From assembly GCA_032622095.1 (NCBI GenBank), contig CP136066.1:189586816-189650815 (forward strand): a DNA stretch of 64,000 nucleotides, given 5' to 3'. How positions within the stretch are numbered: the first letter of the stretch is position 1; each line of letters starts with the position of its first letter. A program made the position numbers and the translations under genes. This DNA is from Siphonodentalium dalli (taxonomy: Eukaryota; Mollusca; Scaphopoda; Gadilida; Siphonodentaliidae). This document shows positions 20,901-35,900 of the stretch, in pieces. The notes under the pieces were generated by a model. The model had not been told where the DNA came from. It ran no database searches and saw only the letters and a program-made list of their open reading frames with translations.

Positions 20901-23900
20901 ATTTTTTTCGGAATGCAATCTACAGAGGGCGTAGACAAGGATTGTAAGTTCAGAATTCCGATTTGTGGGTATAGTATTAATAATATATGAGGATTTATTT
21001 GTTAAAACTTTCATGGCGATTACTGCCCTTAGACTCTTGTTATGGTTGTTACAATAAAACTAATATGATGCAATCACGCCACGACCCTGGTTTGTTCATT
21101 TAAAACAAAAACTCACATAGTACAGAACAAAATACTACACACCACTGTACGCCATGAACGTTTTAACATATAAATCTGCATATATCTTCAAAACTATACC
21201 CACAGGTCGGACTACTGAACTTACTAGTACGTTTCTTGTCTACGAACTTTGTGCGTAAGAATCTACACAAAATGTGTGAGTGATATGTGTTGATTTTATG
21301 CACACAGTTGTGTATAAATGTGTATAAATTTACCCATTTATGTGTAAACATTGTTACACAATTTGTGTACGAATATGAAACTACACATATACTACACAGA
21401 TATGTTTCAGATCAAAATTGAATAATGATTGTGTAGCAGGGCTACACAAATTGTGTAGACAACCTACACATTAGTCATAAGAGTGTGTACACTACCATAC
21501 CTATCTGTGGAAATGTATCAGCGGAATACGGCAGACTTGCTGTTATTGTCGTCAGCATCAGGATCAGAGCCAAGAATACTGTGACAATGAATGATATTTT
21601 CTCGCCGGCTTCTGGGTGCAGAAAGAAGACAAAGGGAGACAGAAAGGAAATGAGCATCGTTGGAAGGAGAGTGGATAACATGTAGAACATAGGTTTTCGC
21701 CGCACGATCAGTGTCACCTTCACCACTGCTACACTGTCGCCAACAGACTCGATCGATGTCCTAATAAGATCCCATTCCGCGTGTGTCGACTTTCCACCTG
21801 TAACATCTCCAGCTATCAGAGTCACCAGCTGCAAGCAGTAATCAGAGAAGAGTTTCAGCTAGTTGACTAAATAGCGGAGATACATAAAGATGGATTATCT
21901 CTTTAAATAACCAATTTGAAATAGTTGCGTGGTTATAAAATAATAAATATAAATTGAAGACTCCTATCCAGAAACGCTTCTATCAATTAATATTGATTTT
22001 ATTTCGAATATTTTATTATGAAATGAGACGATTATATGATGCACTTAAAGGCACTCAATCCGATTAAGCACCCCTACATTACTATTTCTTTGGATTCGGG
22101 TGTACAAAATATTTGATTCGAGTCGAGGAACCCACTCTTCAAAGCTCAGAGTAATCAGATATCGATTTTTGAAGTTTGTTAAATTTTGGAGATGTGGTCC
22201 ACTTGCTCGAGATCAAACATACAGATTGCGGGTGTAAGATGGATAACTCTAAAATCATTTTTAGAGTTATCCATCTTACACTCGCTATGTATCTATAACA
22301 TGCTATTTTTATAACAGATCATGCAGGCTATACCACATAGCGATAGAGACCATTAAGGCGTTCCCAAAGATACGTTCCGAACGTAAAATGTCCCAGATTG
22401 ATTGTTGTATTGTTTCATTCCATAGTTATAAGCGATAATGAGTCTGATTAACGTTTATTTGTGACAAAATTACACAATGTAAATACTGGTCTCTGTTAAC
22501 AGTAACCAATATTGTGCGTTGGCTAAACAACCAGAACATATTAGAAATATAATCAATATTAAATCAATAGAAGCATTTCCGGACAGGAGTCTTCTTCGAT
22601 TCATATCTAACATTTTATACCCCGGTAACTATATAGCACATGTTTACACAGAGATAGACCATCTTTATACCCCGGTAACTATATATAGCACATGTTTACA
22701 AAGAGATAGACCACCTTTAAAGAACGGTTTTACTATAACCTCCCCAACCGACCAATCACCCATCGAATATGAGAATGTTTACTTATGTACGATCAAAGTT
22801 GGTCACTTGTGGTGTTGTAAATTCTTTCATACAAATCTCCGTTAATTCGTCAAAGTACGTTCTATATAGAGTTATCACCCTTCCGTTTAACTCAGGATAC
22901 TTATTTCGAAATATGATCCTAACCTCGCGTGGTACGTGTTGCCACTTTCTATAATATAATGTGCGCACAGCGAATGCGGCATGTAATAACACAGGGTTTT
23001 TTGCATGAAAACAACCTACAGTAATGGCCTAATTAATCGACTCCATAACCACAGCAGGATTTACCTAGAGCTTTCCGATGAATGGCAACAAGCCATATTT
23101 CCAACTAAATCCTGAAAAGTTACCCATAATTCTGCTGTGGTTATGGAGTCGATTACTTAGAGCATTACTGTATATTCAGTAGAGGAATATAATTTAGAAC
23201 CACAATGTCGTCGGTTATTAGATATATACTCATGTCTACATTCTACAAATATTACATTTATATCATTACACGTGAAATTGTTTACAGAACATTGTGAATA
23301 TCCTGTATAGGCCCGAATAACCTGAAGATTGTCCCAATCTCATTTGGAAAATCGCGTGTTGATCGTGAAACCCAATTACCAAACGAAACCGCAAGGTGAA
23401 ACGTGCTTTAGCCTATTGCGATGGGTGTGAACTGTAATATCGTTCTGTTTATGGCGATGTGGCCATTCATATATTTAAGTACGTACATCTGTGGTGTATG
23501 CCATCATCTCCATATCAATATCACATTTTTGTGTGTCGAAAGGGAAATACGACACATCCATCTCGCACGATACTACTAGATGAACCGGCAGCAGCCATTT
23601 TATCGTACCAGTTACGTCGAGCAGCACGGGAACGCTAGCATCGCTAATGACGGCAAAGTTATCAGCACTGTAAAGAGAACATCTATTAATACATGGTTCC
23701 AGACTTCCAGTTACGTGACGACAGACCGGCAAGCCTCAACATAAGGTGCCGAATATCTGTAGAATGAGGTCATTTACCATCACTAAATTCATCCTCTGTG
23801 TACATGGACCTCATTATGCATGACCACATCTGCTATATGGGAGACCTTATAGACTAAGACGAAAGTTCCCATGGGATATTGGTCGACCTTTGCACTCCAT

Positions 23901-26900
23901 GACACAACTTCAGCTCACCAATGTTCTTCCTTAACATCTCCTCTAATTGTTGTCAGTTCTTAATCAGAAAGAAAGTTGCCGCATTTGTCCGGTCAAACTA
24001 AGGTTTGACCTAGACAAAATTTGTACAGAAATAGTTTTAACTTTTCTTGAAGCAGAATACAATTGCAATGAACATATAAAAAGTTCGCTCTGAGATATGT
24101 GTGCAACTTTCCGCTATTGCGTATTTATTGCGGGGACCAAACATTGGCAAATGTATGTACATAAGAACACGTGAACCTTAACGTCCAACAATTCTCTTTA
24201 TTAACAGCAGTAGCAACAACAACAACAACAACAACAACAGACATTAAACGATGACACCAATTGTACCGAGGTCAATGCAAAGTCGACCACTGTTGTGGTC
24301 CAAGCAACTACTTGCGAATATAATCTTGCAGAATTTAAACATAGCCAACCCTAGGAATCCAAATGATGAAACGCAGTTAAATTGTTAAACCAGTAGTCAA
24401 CTCATGCAATATACCCATACTATTGGCATGTCGATAGGCAATTTTGCCTTGCTGGTCGTCGGATCGCCATTCAATCCTACTAGAATCCCCAATTATTTTA
24501 GTGGCTCTTTGATTTAACATAATAAAGAGGCCACAACGAAGCTGTTATTTGGTATATGACAAGTCACAACCCAAGTCGAATATGTATGTGCTAGACTACG
24601 AGTATGGCCTATTTAGCTCTAGCTTTTGATTCAGCTCAACCATCGCCGCAGGTGTATATTCCATATTGCACCCCACTGATATGCTTTTCGTTTTGTACAA
24701 TTTTGACATATAATTTGTCTATAAATAAAATACATCTTTGTACTTAGAACAGTAATACTTCAGGTCTGGTTGTTTCATCATCTGGCCAAGAACATGGTTA
24801 CGAAAAAAAATCACGGTGTTAGGGTAGTCATTATATCGTCTTGTCGGATTCAACTATTGCCATGAACACCATATAGCGTTCTTCCATTGTGCATAAAAGC
24901 CACCAAGACAAGACGGAGAGTACTCTGTCATGACCTCACTATCGATTAACACATTCTTGATTTATTGTAGAAACGATAGCCACACAAGGTACACGTGTGC
25001 AACCCACCCAATACCACCCAGTCACTCAATATATACATAAACATTACCATGACCATCTACCTTTATATACATACACATCAGCCATGATCACATAGACACA
25101 CCGGGTACACCCATACACCATGCAACACATTGCCATACGGACATGAGTCACCATGCAGCCACACCAGGTGTGATCCCACACGTGACCATATAGTCACTCG
25201 TTGTATTCCCACATTCGTGAACATACAGTAACTACCCGTATACCTATTCACATAACAGTAACTCCATCTATACACATTCGCCTCACCCGTGGCCATATAG
25301 CCACTCAAGCTATACATATGCACCCAGCATGACCATAGTCACTTCCGGTATACATATAGTACACTAATGAGTTTATACTGCCCTTCGATAATCCAAATGC
25401 ACAAATACGCCACACACACGGCCATCCATCCACTCCAGACTTGCATATACACCCCGCCATGACAATTCAGCCACTCGCTGTATACCCGTACATCCCATCC
25501 GTGATCATACAGCCATTCCCTTATACCAATTCACCACAAAAGCACTACAGCCAACAGTTATACATATACATCCAACCCATGACCACAAGGGCACTCCCTG
25601 TACACCAAATACTCATTAGCTATACACCAGGTATGCACACACACTTCAACCATGACCGTAAGTCATCCCATGTACACATATACGCATTACTAATAACCAT
25701 ACAACCGCTGCCTAATTATCCATACACTCACCCACGATCATACAGCAAACACATGCTTACATTATTATATACACCCACCGGTGACAATGCAGCAACACAA
25801 GGTCCATATGTACATTCCACCCATAACCTTAGTCACTTCATATATACATAAACACAACACATATGAACATGTAGCTACTCTCGTTACACCCATACACAAC
25901 AGCAATGACCACACAGCCACACCGGGAATACACACCCACATATGACCATATAGTAACTCATTGTATACATATTCACCTCACCATGACCACTCATTGTGTG
26001 ACCATACACCTCACCAAGGCCATGCAGTAACACAGGGTATACGTATACACCCACCCATGACCATATAGTCACTTCTTGTATACCTATTCACATCAACCAT
26101 GGTCATACAATAACTCCTTCTACACCACACCCACGACCAGTCATCCACTCCAGACTTGCGTATACACCTCACCCATTACCAGTCAGCCACTTGCTGTATT
26201 CACACACCCCATCCATGAGCACAAAGCCACTCCATGTATACATACAGCCACGCCATATATACGTATACACCTACCCATTCCCACAGGACACTCCCTATCT
26301 ATCCATACGCCCCGCCAATGACCATCCAGCTACACCAGGTATTCATATATACTTCAAACATGACCATACAATAATGATATGTACACATATATACAGTACC
26401 CCAAGACGAGGCAGCCTCATTCCGATCATCGCGGCGATCGGCCCACTCACATTCGCGAGTCGCCGCGAATGGCCGACATCTACACACATCACATATGACC
26501 ATGCATACAGCCACTCAATCTTTATCCGTGCACCAAATCCATGACCAAGAGCCAACACATGTATATATATATATATCTATTATATATTTTGGAAGATCTG
26601 TGTGTCTGTGTGTCTGTGTGTGTGTGTCTGTTCGCGATGGACTCGAAAACGACCGAACCGATTTCGATGAAACTTGGTACGTGGGGGTATTTTCGGCCGG
26701 GAAGTGACATAGGCCTATTAATTTGCCCGTGCGACGTGACATTGACCTTGAAATCGGGTAATGTCAAGGTCAAACGCCCGAATATCACGGGATTTCGATG
26801 AAACTTGGTATGTGGGAGTATTTTCGGCCGGGGAGTGGCATAGGCATACAGCCAGGCATAGACTACAGCCAGCTACAGCTTTTTGCTCAAATACACTAAA

Positions 26901-29900
26901 AACTACCAAAACCTGTGATAGAACATTACCGCCGACGAAGCAAATACACATCCGTGCGAGTAGTTACTTACGCATTGGCGGGAATTGAGACATATTTCCT
27001 TGTATAGTATCGCGCAGTTCGTTCTGGAATTGATTATAGGAATAATGTGTAGTAAGAGGATGAGCGGATGTGAAAGAAGACAAAGGCGCGAAAGCGACGA
27101 GTTTTTAGCGCCAATCGAAAATATTGGTCTTCTGCATCGGAGACAGCTATTGACTGCAGAACTGAAACACAGTTTTATTATAATAGCAGTCCAAAAACAA
27201 CAACCTTTGATCCAAACCGTTTTTTCAAATGTTCCTTCCGTGCTAACACGATTTCCCATATATCCCGAACAGATTATTATCACTGAGTGATACAATGTTC
27301 TCCCATTTTTCAATTTGTTGTTGCCATTTTGGATGCTATCTTGGATTTGGATGGCTATTACTCAACTAAAATGTTTGTAAATACTTGCCGCAGTAACCTC
27401 ATATGGATACAATTTTGGATGGAGTAACAACAACGCGCACTGATCCAAAGCAGACATTGCGTGATTAGTGTCGAGTCATTTGCGACAAGTTTATACCGAC
27501 ATTTGAATAAGACGTCATATTTGGGCCAACATGTTCGACAAATGATGCATCATATTGTGTGCTTATTTTATCTGACAAGTCTATACAATTCACCAAGTTG
27601 TCAATGTGTTCCCACACGGAGTAAAGATAAGTTGTGAAATTTATTTTAAAGTGAGAAAGTAAATTTCTAAATAGGCTATTATGCTATTAGGCTATGAGGT
27701 TCAAGGGGGAGGGTGCAAAAGGAATTGTGCAAAACTTCTATTTGGTCTGATTCAAGGGGGTGGTGCAGTTGGAATTCTCCAAGGTGGACACCCCCTAATG
27801 GAGACCCTCTAGACATGTCCCTGGATGGACGTCACAGGAAATGCATGCTCAAACACAACAGGGTCGTAGCCATCAGTGTTCGTGGCCGGCCATCATGTAA
27901 ATGCAGAGCCGCACAGACAGACATGGCGAATTGGGCGGGTGTCTCCAATCTCTGCCAGATTTATGCCAAATCCTAATATTTTAAATAAGGATTAACTGTC
28001 ATGTGGACTGTTTTTATGGAGATGTAACCGTGACGGTTACATCTCCATAAAAACAGTCCACATGACAGTTAATCCTTATATTTAATTTCATTTAGCGAAA
28101 AAAACACTTTTGTAAATATATTTAAATCGAAAAGTGTATCGTGACAAAACCAGCCCAAAATATCCCATAGCATCCTTGGCATAAGTTAACAGGATCAATT
28201 TCTCTTTATATTGAAACCTGGTGATTTATTAAGTCAATCCTGCGCGAGTCCAAATGCGCCCAAAACATTACGCGTTCGTCTTTCCAAAACCAATGACGCG
28301 TCGATGTAATTATGAGGCTGCAGTTATGAGCTCTTGCGCGTTCACCGAGAAATAATTGCAACTAGCCACGTGGGCGTCGACCAATCGGAATGCTGATTTA
28401 GTGATAATCACACTTAGTATGTAAATTTACTTCCCATTTACTGTAAATAATTCCCATTCTATAAATAAAACGCACATGCGCCCACTGTAATTAAGAAACA
28501 GCGAAACATTATACACGCGGAGCGCGGAATATGCTTGTCTGTCTGTTTGTCCGCCAGTCTGTGGTCGCAAAATTGTGTCCGAGTTATTTTTCCTACATTT
28601 TTCGGTTAATATTATTGGCACAGATATTTATTAGCATGGGAACATGTGTACCTGCGATTGTGAGATACGTCCACAAGTTTAATGAAGTTATCCCCCTTTT
28701 TCGAATTAGAACATTTTCTCAGATGCATAATCTTTTCCGAGTTTTCACTCCCAACATTTTCCGGCTAATGTTTAAAGATGGATTATCTCTTTAAATAACA
28801 AATTTTAAATAGTTGCGTGGGTATAAAATAATAAATATGAACTGAAGACCCCTGTCCGGAAAAGCTTCTGTCAATTAATATTCCTAACTCAAACCATCCT
28901 ACGTTAGGGGACAGAGCCTTCTCCATCACGGCTCCAACTATGTGGAACTATGTGAGGCTAACTCGTGATCGTTTGGAATTTTGAAAACTTTTATAAACAC
29001 ATCTTTTTAAAATCGCTTATAGACTCAATTAAAACTTTTACTGACTGTTATCTGAAATTTTTAATTTAGATTCTAATTTCTCTCCGAATGACATTTAACT
29101 ATTAATGTATATATGTTTTATCATGTAACAGCGCCTATGAACACAACTCTGTTGTGTTGTGAAATAGGCGCGCTACAAATGTTAATAATAATACAAATAA
29201 TATGGCGAATGATAGTAAATTATTTCGAATAAGTAACAGACCTGTTGGAAACAGCAATGGGTGGGACCCACACGTTGCTTGCCCATTCAAACAAGACGGG
29301 TGATGCACCGCTGAGTCCTTGCCACTGCAGTCGTGTATCCTTCCAACTCTGTAAAGTAAAGCAGTTGGGTATACAATGCATTATATTTGGTTGTTTATAT
29401 GTGACCCGCCATATCAAATCCAGTCGTAAGTCGGGATTTTTTTTACGCTGTGTCAATGCATTCTCTTATATATGCGAGTCGACCATATGTCGCCTCGCAT
29501 ATATAAGAGAATGCATTGGCCTAACAATTTTTTATCATTTTTTTAAAATAAATGTTTCTTACATTTTTTAGGACATAAAATAAAAAACATCCATTACCCT
29601 GCAGGGAGCCCCACACATATATAGAAGCATATAGAAGAGTGTCGTCTGCTCATGTTTGTCTGGGGCTCTGTATGGGTAAAATTATAAAATTGTTAAAGAA
29701 TACAAGAAAAAATTATTAAAATTGTAAAAAATTGTTAGGCCAATGCATTCTCTTATATATGCGAGGCGACATATGGTCGACTCGCATATATAAGAGAATG
29801 CATTGGCACAGGGTAAAAATAAAGTACAATCGAAGACTTCAAAAAGGAACCCAACAGTGACAATATGCGTCCAACTGCCCATTTTTATCATAGTAAATGC

Positions 29901-32900
29901 CGTAAATATCATATCCTTCATACCCGGTTAAGACTGAACTCCAGCCACCTGAGTTGTGACCTGGCAGATACTAATGTAAAAATATTTCCCCTTCTGTTTA
30001 TGTGGGGAACTTGAGACAACTTACCACTATCTCTTTGAATGTACATTTTATCAAGAGCCCAGAAGATAACTATATGACTCCCTACCCAATGTTGCCCTAT
30101 CTGAGAACACTCTATTGAGGGGATCAAGGGAGCTCAGCCTTCGCGAAAACAAAACAAATATTTAATTCAGCACAGACATATATCATGAGAACAAAAAGAT
30201 TCCCATGATGCTATCACCTGTACGGATAACGAATTGCTTTGGATTCCGATCGAGTTATGCGGCAGCATGATATTCCCCACTATATATGTTTAATTACTTG
30301 TTGACGGTTGTAACCAATTAACTCGTTTGGGACGTGATTCTTTTGAGAAAACATTACTCACAGACGAGATTGTTTGCAGAAATGCTTACTTTTATATAAT
30401 TTTATAGAAATTTATTATTCAATGTTGGGTCAGGCCATTTTCCATGGCAGAATTCTCCGCGTGACAACATATACTATATGGGTGATCATCCGTAGTCTAT
30501 AAATCTTCTAGAAATTTTGGGTAGATACCATCAATTGCGATCGGTTGACATAGCAACCTATTTTCGGAAATTTATGCGTTTGGGGACTGTAATTTCGCTA
30601 CATGACGATATGTTTGCGACATTTTGAATCAAATATAAATTATTTCCAAAGTTAATTGATCCAGGAATATTTTGCCAACATCTGGAACTTGGCTTGCTCG
30701 AAAGTCACCCATCACCGACAGAGAGCGCCATTCAAAATGGCCGCCAAACCACCTTTTATAACGTTAAAATGCTTACTGTTATATCATTGTATAGCAATGT
30801 ATGCGCTAATTTAATGCTAGGTCAGACCATTTGTCATGACAGAATTCTCCACGTGACAACTCATAACATATGGGTGATCATCCGTGGTCTATAAATCCAA
30901 ATATTTTGGGTAGATACCACCAAATTGCGACCGGTTGACATGGCAACCGATTTTCTGTTTGGGGTCTGTAATTTCGCTATACGAGATGTCTGCATGCGAC
31001 ATTTTGAATCAAATGTAATTAATTTCCAAAAAATAGGATCCAGGAATATAATTTAATTTCTCTGGCTTCTTGTTCCTTCCGCTGAAGGGGTCAAGATTCA
31101 CCTGATATGGTGATTGCCAACCGAAAACTTGTCTACGCGTCTACGTCTTAGGCTACTGGGCGCCGCCATTTTGGAACAACGACGTCACGAATCACGGCAC
31201 GCGACCCCCACGTGACGCCAAAAATAGGTTACATCTTCCTGGACCCCTCACTGGGTGATCGGCCTATATTGAATACATGGTACTGTGCGCAAAACATTTT
31301 ATTATAAAAGATTCATTCGCTGATAACAAGTGATATATCCGTTTCGCGTCCTGTAGGTAATGTTATATCCGTTTCCCGTCCTAAACGAGTTAACAGCTTC
31401 GATTGACCCCATCGCATGGCGCCTGACGCACGAACATTACTATAGACGAGCATCGTTATTATTACGCAACAACTCAACTAAGTTATTGAAAACTCCTTAC
31501 CACTGCCCCATCTTCTATAGTATCTTATCCCCTTTATATCTCTCTCGCGTCCTCTCTATCTATCTCTCTCTTTCTCTTTCACTATATCTCTCTCACTCTC
31601 TCTCTCTCTCTCTCTATGCTTCTCACGACATTATCATTACTATAATTATAATGTCTTCATTCCTTCCCATCCGACCCCCTCTACACTTAATGAAGAGCGG
31701 GTGCGAAACAAAAGGGGAGCAAACTTTAAAAAGCCCTTGGGCTTGTTGTTTAATCCCCTTTCCAATCAATCATTCATCTATATTATTCTATTTTACTGTA
31801 AAATGTTTGTCAAATGTTTAAATATGTTATTATGATTGGAATAAATATGTCTACACCAACTCTGTAAATGGAGAGTCAAATAGTCACTGGGTTACTGTGT
31901 AACATTTAACACAATTCAGTGTTATGTATATATACATTATAGGATCTGTCTGTCTGTATGTCTTTATGTTCGGGTTTTTCTCCCAGACCCCTGGACCGAT
32001 TTAACCCAAATGTGGTGTGGTGACTCGGGGTAACCTGTCGGATGTTACATGGCGTTAGTTTTTCAAAATTTTGATTTAAAAAAATTTAATTAGAAAAAAA
32101 TTGTTTAATTGATTCTTAATTGAGTAATTTAATACAAATGCAAAAATTTATTTAAAAAAAAAAGTTAATTTACCAATTTTTACTTTTTAAAATACTATGT
32201 TTCAACGATAAAAATATGCGCGAAGCTCACACAGGGGCAGCCGATTAACGGCTCTGGTTAATATTAAGACGTGCACGAAGCGCATACAGGAGACGCAGGC
32301 CCCTCCCCTCCGATGCTGAATAAAGGCTTCCGGGGAGCCTGGTTCGTGCAGCTAGTTTAAAGAAGCATAATCCGAATTAACGCTCGCAAATTACTATTTA
32401 CTTGGCTTTTGGGGTAAAACATATTTGATTCGAGTCGAGGAACCCACCCATCAAAGCTCAAATTGATCAACTATCGATTTTTTTAATCTATTAATTTTCA
32501 CCACCGACAATTTTTAGGTGGCCCAGTAACAGTTCGACGAGAAGAGGGTCTCGGACCAACTTGGTGATGGAGATGGATAACTCTAAAATCAAGTGGCTTT
32601 TTGGTGTAAGATATTTGACAAACCGGCAAAATTTCTTTGAACAAAATGTTGATAAATAACAGGTTTTGGGCAATTTTAGACTATAGTTGACTGTGGTTAG
32701 CATTATGTTTGGGCAATTAATTGATTCTGATAACTGAAGCGGCATTTTAAAAATGTTGTTGTTGTTGGAATCTGATGATATGGGAACCGGATTGAGTACC
32801 TTTAAGGGGTAACCTTCAGCACCATTCAGTGGTACATTCAACTATGTTACTGGGCAACATTTCACACTATTTAGTGTGATATTCATCTTTTCAACTCATG

Positions 32901-35900
32901 TACCGAGTTGAATTTAACCTGATTTCGATTGACTTTTAACCAGAATTGACCGTATTAATTAACCCAACAGGAAATTCGGTAGAATATTTAAGACATGAGT
33001 ATGGTGTGTGTTCGTTTGGGGCACCGTTCCTCACTAAATGTGGCCCCAACGACCACAGCGGCGTATCCCCCAATAATACACACACCATCACACATGCTCA
33101 CACATTACATTCATTTGTTATATTTTTATAGCTTTTTGTATTATTTATTCCAATAAATAAGCTGAACGTATTCTTATTTATTTTCACAAAATCTGCCGAT
33201 AATTTGAGTCTAGACTAGACATTAACTTGAAGGCAGGGTTTACCTCCCTTGATGACCCGGTAAGACCGCTGCTATACCGGCGACAGTTCACCCACATTTG
33301 GTGAACTTCCGCGATATTGAAATATATACTAAGCGAACAGAGCAACATACTGCCCTTGTTAAGCACACACAATATCGAACAAAATTTGTATAAATTTTGG
33401 ATCTTAGTTTGAAAAGTCCCACTAAAACCGAAGAACTATATTTCGAAATGGTGTGATTCGGTTCCCCGATTATTTTATCAGCACAAAAGTATAAACGCAT
33501 GTGTACGACATGGTCACAACTCGAACGGCAAGTCAAACACAAGCGTTCTAATTTTCTGCAATTTTGACAATTAGCTTGCGAAAATCGTCAACAAAACTAC
33601 CGCTCTGATTTTCCATTCTGTCATTATGATATATTTACATACTAAGTGTGATTATCACTAAATCCAGCATTCCGATTGGTCGGCGCCCATGTGGCTAGTT
33701 GCAATTATTTATCGGTGAACGCGCAACAGGTCATAACTGCAGCCTCATATTTACAACGACGCTTCATCGGTTTTGGAAAGACGAACGCGTAATGTTTTGG
33801 GCGCATTTGGACTCGCGCAGGATTAACATAATAAATCATCGGGTTTCAATACAAAGAGAAATTGTTCCTGTTAACTTTTGCCAAGGGTGCTATGGGATAT
33901 TTTGGGCTGGTTTTGTCACGATACACTTTTCGATTGTATATACATTTACAAAAGTGTCTTTTTCGCTAAATGTATATAAATATAAGGATTAACTGTCAAG
34001 TAGACTGTTTTTATGGAGATGTAACCGCGAGGTGAGTGGTCATAACTTGTATGTAAAACCCTTCGAGATTTACACAAGTTATGACCACTCACCTCGCGGT
34101 TACATCTCCATAAAAACAGTCCACATGACAGTTAATCCTTATATAGTGTGGGAATTGTTCTCAAAGCACATAGAAAATTTGATTTCGGAGCGATCGGGTT
34201 TCGCCTTTTTGCTGGAAAATCCCATGCTAAATATAGAAACACTAGTACCCAGCCGGTTACAGAGTCAGAAAGGAAGCATGAGTGGTGCGCTCTGGTAGAT
34301 ATTGAGACTAGACATAAGGATTAACTGTCATGTGGACTTATTTTTATGGAGATTTAACCGTGAGGTAAGTGGTCATAACTTGTGTAAAACCCGAAGGGTT
34401 TTACATACAAGTTATGACCACTTACCTTACGGTTACATCCCCATAAAAACAGTCCACATGACAGTTAATCCTTATATTTATATACATTTAGCGAAAAAGC
34501 CACTTTTGTAAATGTATTTAAATCAAAAAGTGTATCGTGACAAAACCAGCCCAAAATACCCCATAACACCCTTGGCAAAAGTTAACAGGAACAATTTATT
34601 TATATTGGAACCTGATGATTTAATTTAAGTCAATCCTGCGCGAGTCCAAATGCGCCCAAAACATTACGCGTTTTTCTTTCCGGTATCGATGACGTATCGA
34701 TGTAATTATGGGCTTGCAGTTATGAACTGTTGCGCGTTCACCGAGAAATAACTGCAACAAGTCACGTGGGCGCCGACCAATCGGAATGCTGGATTTACTG
34801 ATAATCACACTTAGTATGTAAATATATTAACTTGAAGGCAGTCCACATTTCAGTCGAGAGGCCGGGGGATCGGACGGGAACGTACTTGCACTTAATTCAC
34901 GAACATCTCATTAAAGTTTTTAACTTGTACCGTAAGGAAATTACTTTATTGAAGTTCAACGAAGAATTATTTAGAGAGCAGGGTGTTAAAGGTACTCAAC
35001 CCGTAAAGAGGGTCCCCATCTCAACAGATTCCAACAACAACAATCCGATCAGAGGGTCCTATATTACTATTTCTTTGGCTTTGGGGGTAAAAAATATTTG
35101 ATTCGAGTCGAGGAACCCATCAAACAAAGCTCAGAGTTATTAGATATTGATTTTTCAAATTTGTTATGTTCTCGAGATCAGTAATAATAACTGCCGTAAT
35201 CTGCTCTGGATGTGTACTCCAAATCTATTCAAACAGACAAGGATGAATAACTCTAAAATCAAGTGGTAATTTTAACGCAATTTTGATTGAGTTCTGGGCC
35301 AGATAGTATTCCCGATAATGAAAAATAATAGATTTCTAAAATCGATATCTAACAAATCTGAGCTTTGATGGGTGACTTCCTCGACTCGAATCAAATATTT
35401 TTGACCCCCGAAGCCATTGAAATAGTAATTGAGAGGAGTTTTATCGGGTTGAGTACCTTTAATGTAAAATATTAGATCGACGGGGGTTAAATCGATGGGG
35501 CATATCTGGGTGATTGGCGATATCTGGGTGATTGGCGACAGTAGTTCACGCGTGATAAGCATTGATTGATAATTGACTCGATTCAGCACGAGTTTCTCGA
35601 ATGTTCTAAAGTGTGCTTGAACGTAAACAAGATTTCAGCGCCCATTCTACGTTTAGCTTCTTATGTGCACGGTTGGGCCCACACTCCCACCCACATGTAG
35701 TAACGTAGATCATTCAATTATATATTGGCTTTTGAAAAAGTTGATCATCAATTCATACGAGAATATAGGCTGCAAAATTTCGTTTCATTGCCTGATACAT
35801 GTTTATATTATGCCATAATACTATAGGTCTTTTATTATTATTGAATGACAACATTATATAGGTTGTGCACAGTTCATTTGAAGCCAACGTTATCCTGAAT

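Noticed and set aside
22783-22992. Minus-strand ORF with KWQHVPREVRIIFRNKYPE as a possible extra receptor exon
   Set aside because: Exons 5 and 6 already join in phase 0 with good borders, and the peptide does not match any part of a Cys-loop receptor.
24960-26560. ORFs of up to 136 codons
   Set aside because: Same minisatellite composition as the 9.3-kb field; not protein-coding.
26903-27313. Overlapping 136-codon minus and 101-codon plus ORFs
   Set aside because: Mutually antisense, no recognisable motif, no splice borders fitting the receptor gene.
31360-31821. 153-codon plus-strand ORF
   Set aside because: Its middle is a translated CT microsatellite (Ser/Leu/Tyr runs) and the remainder shows no family.
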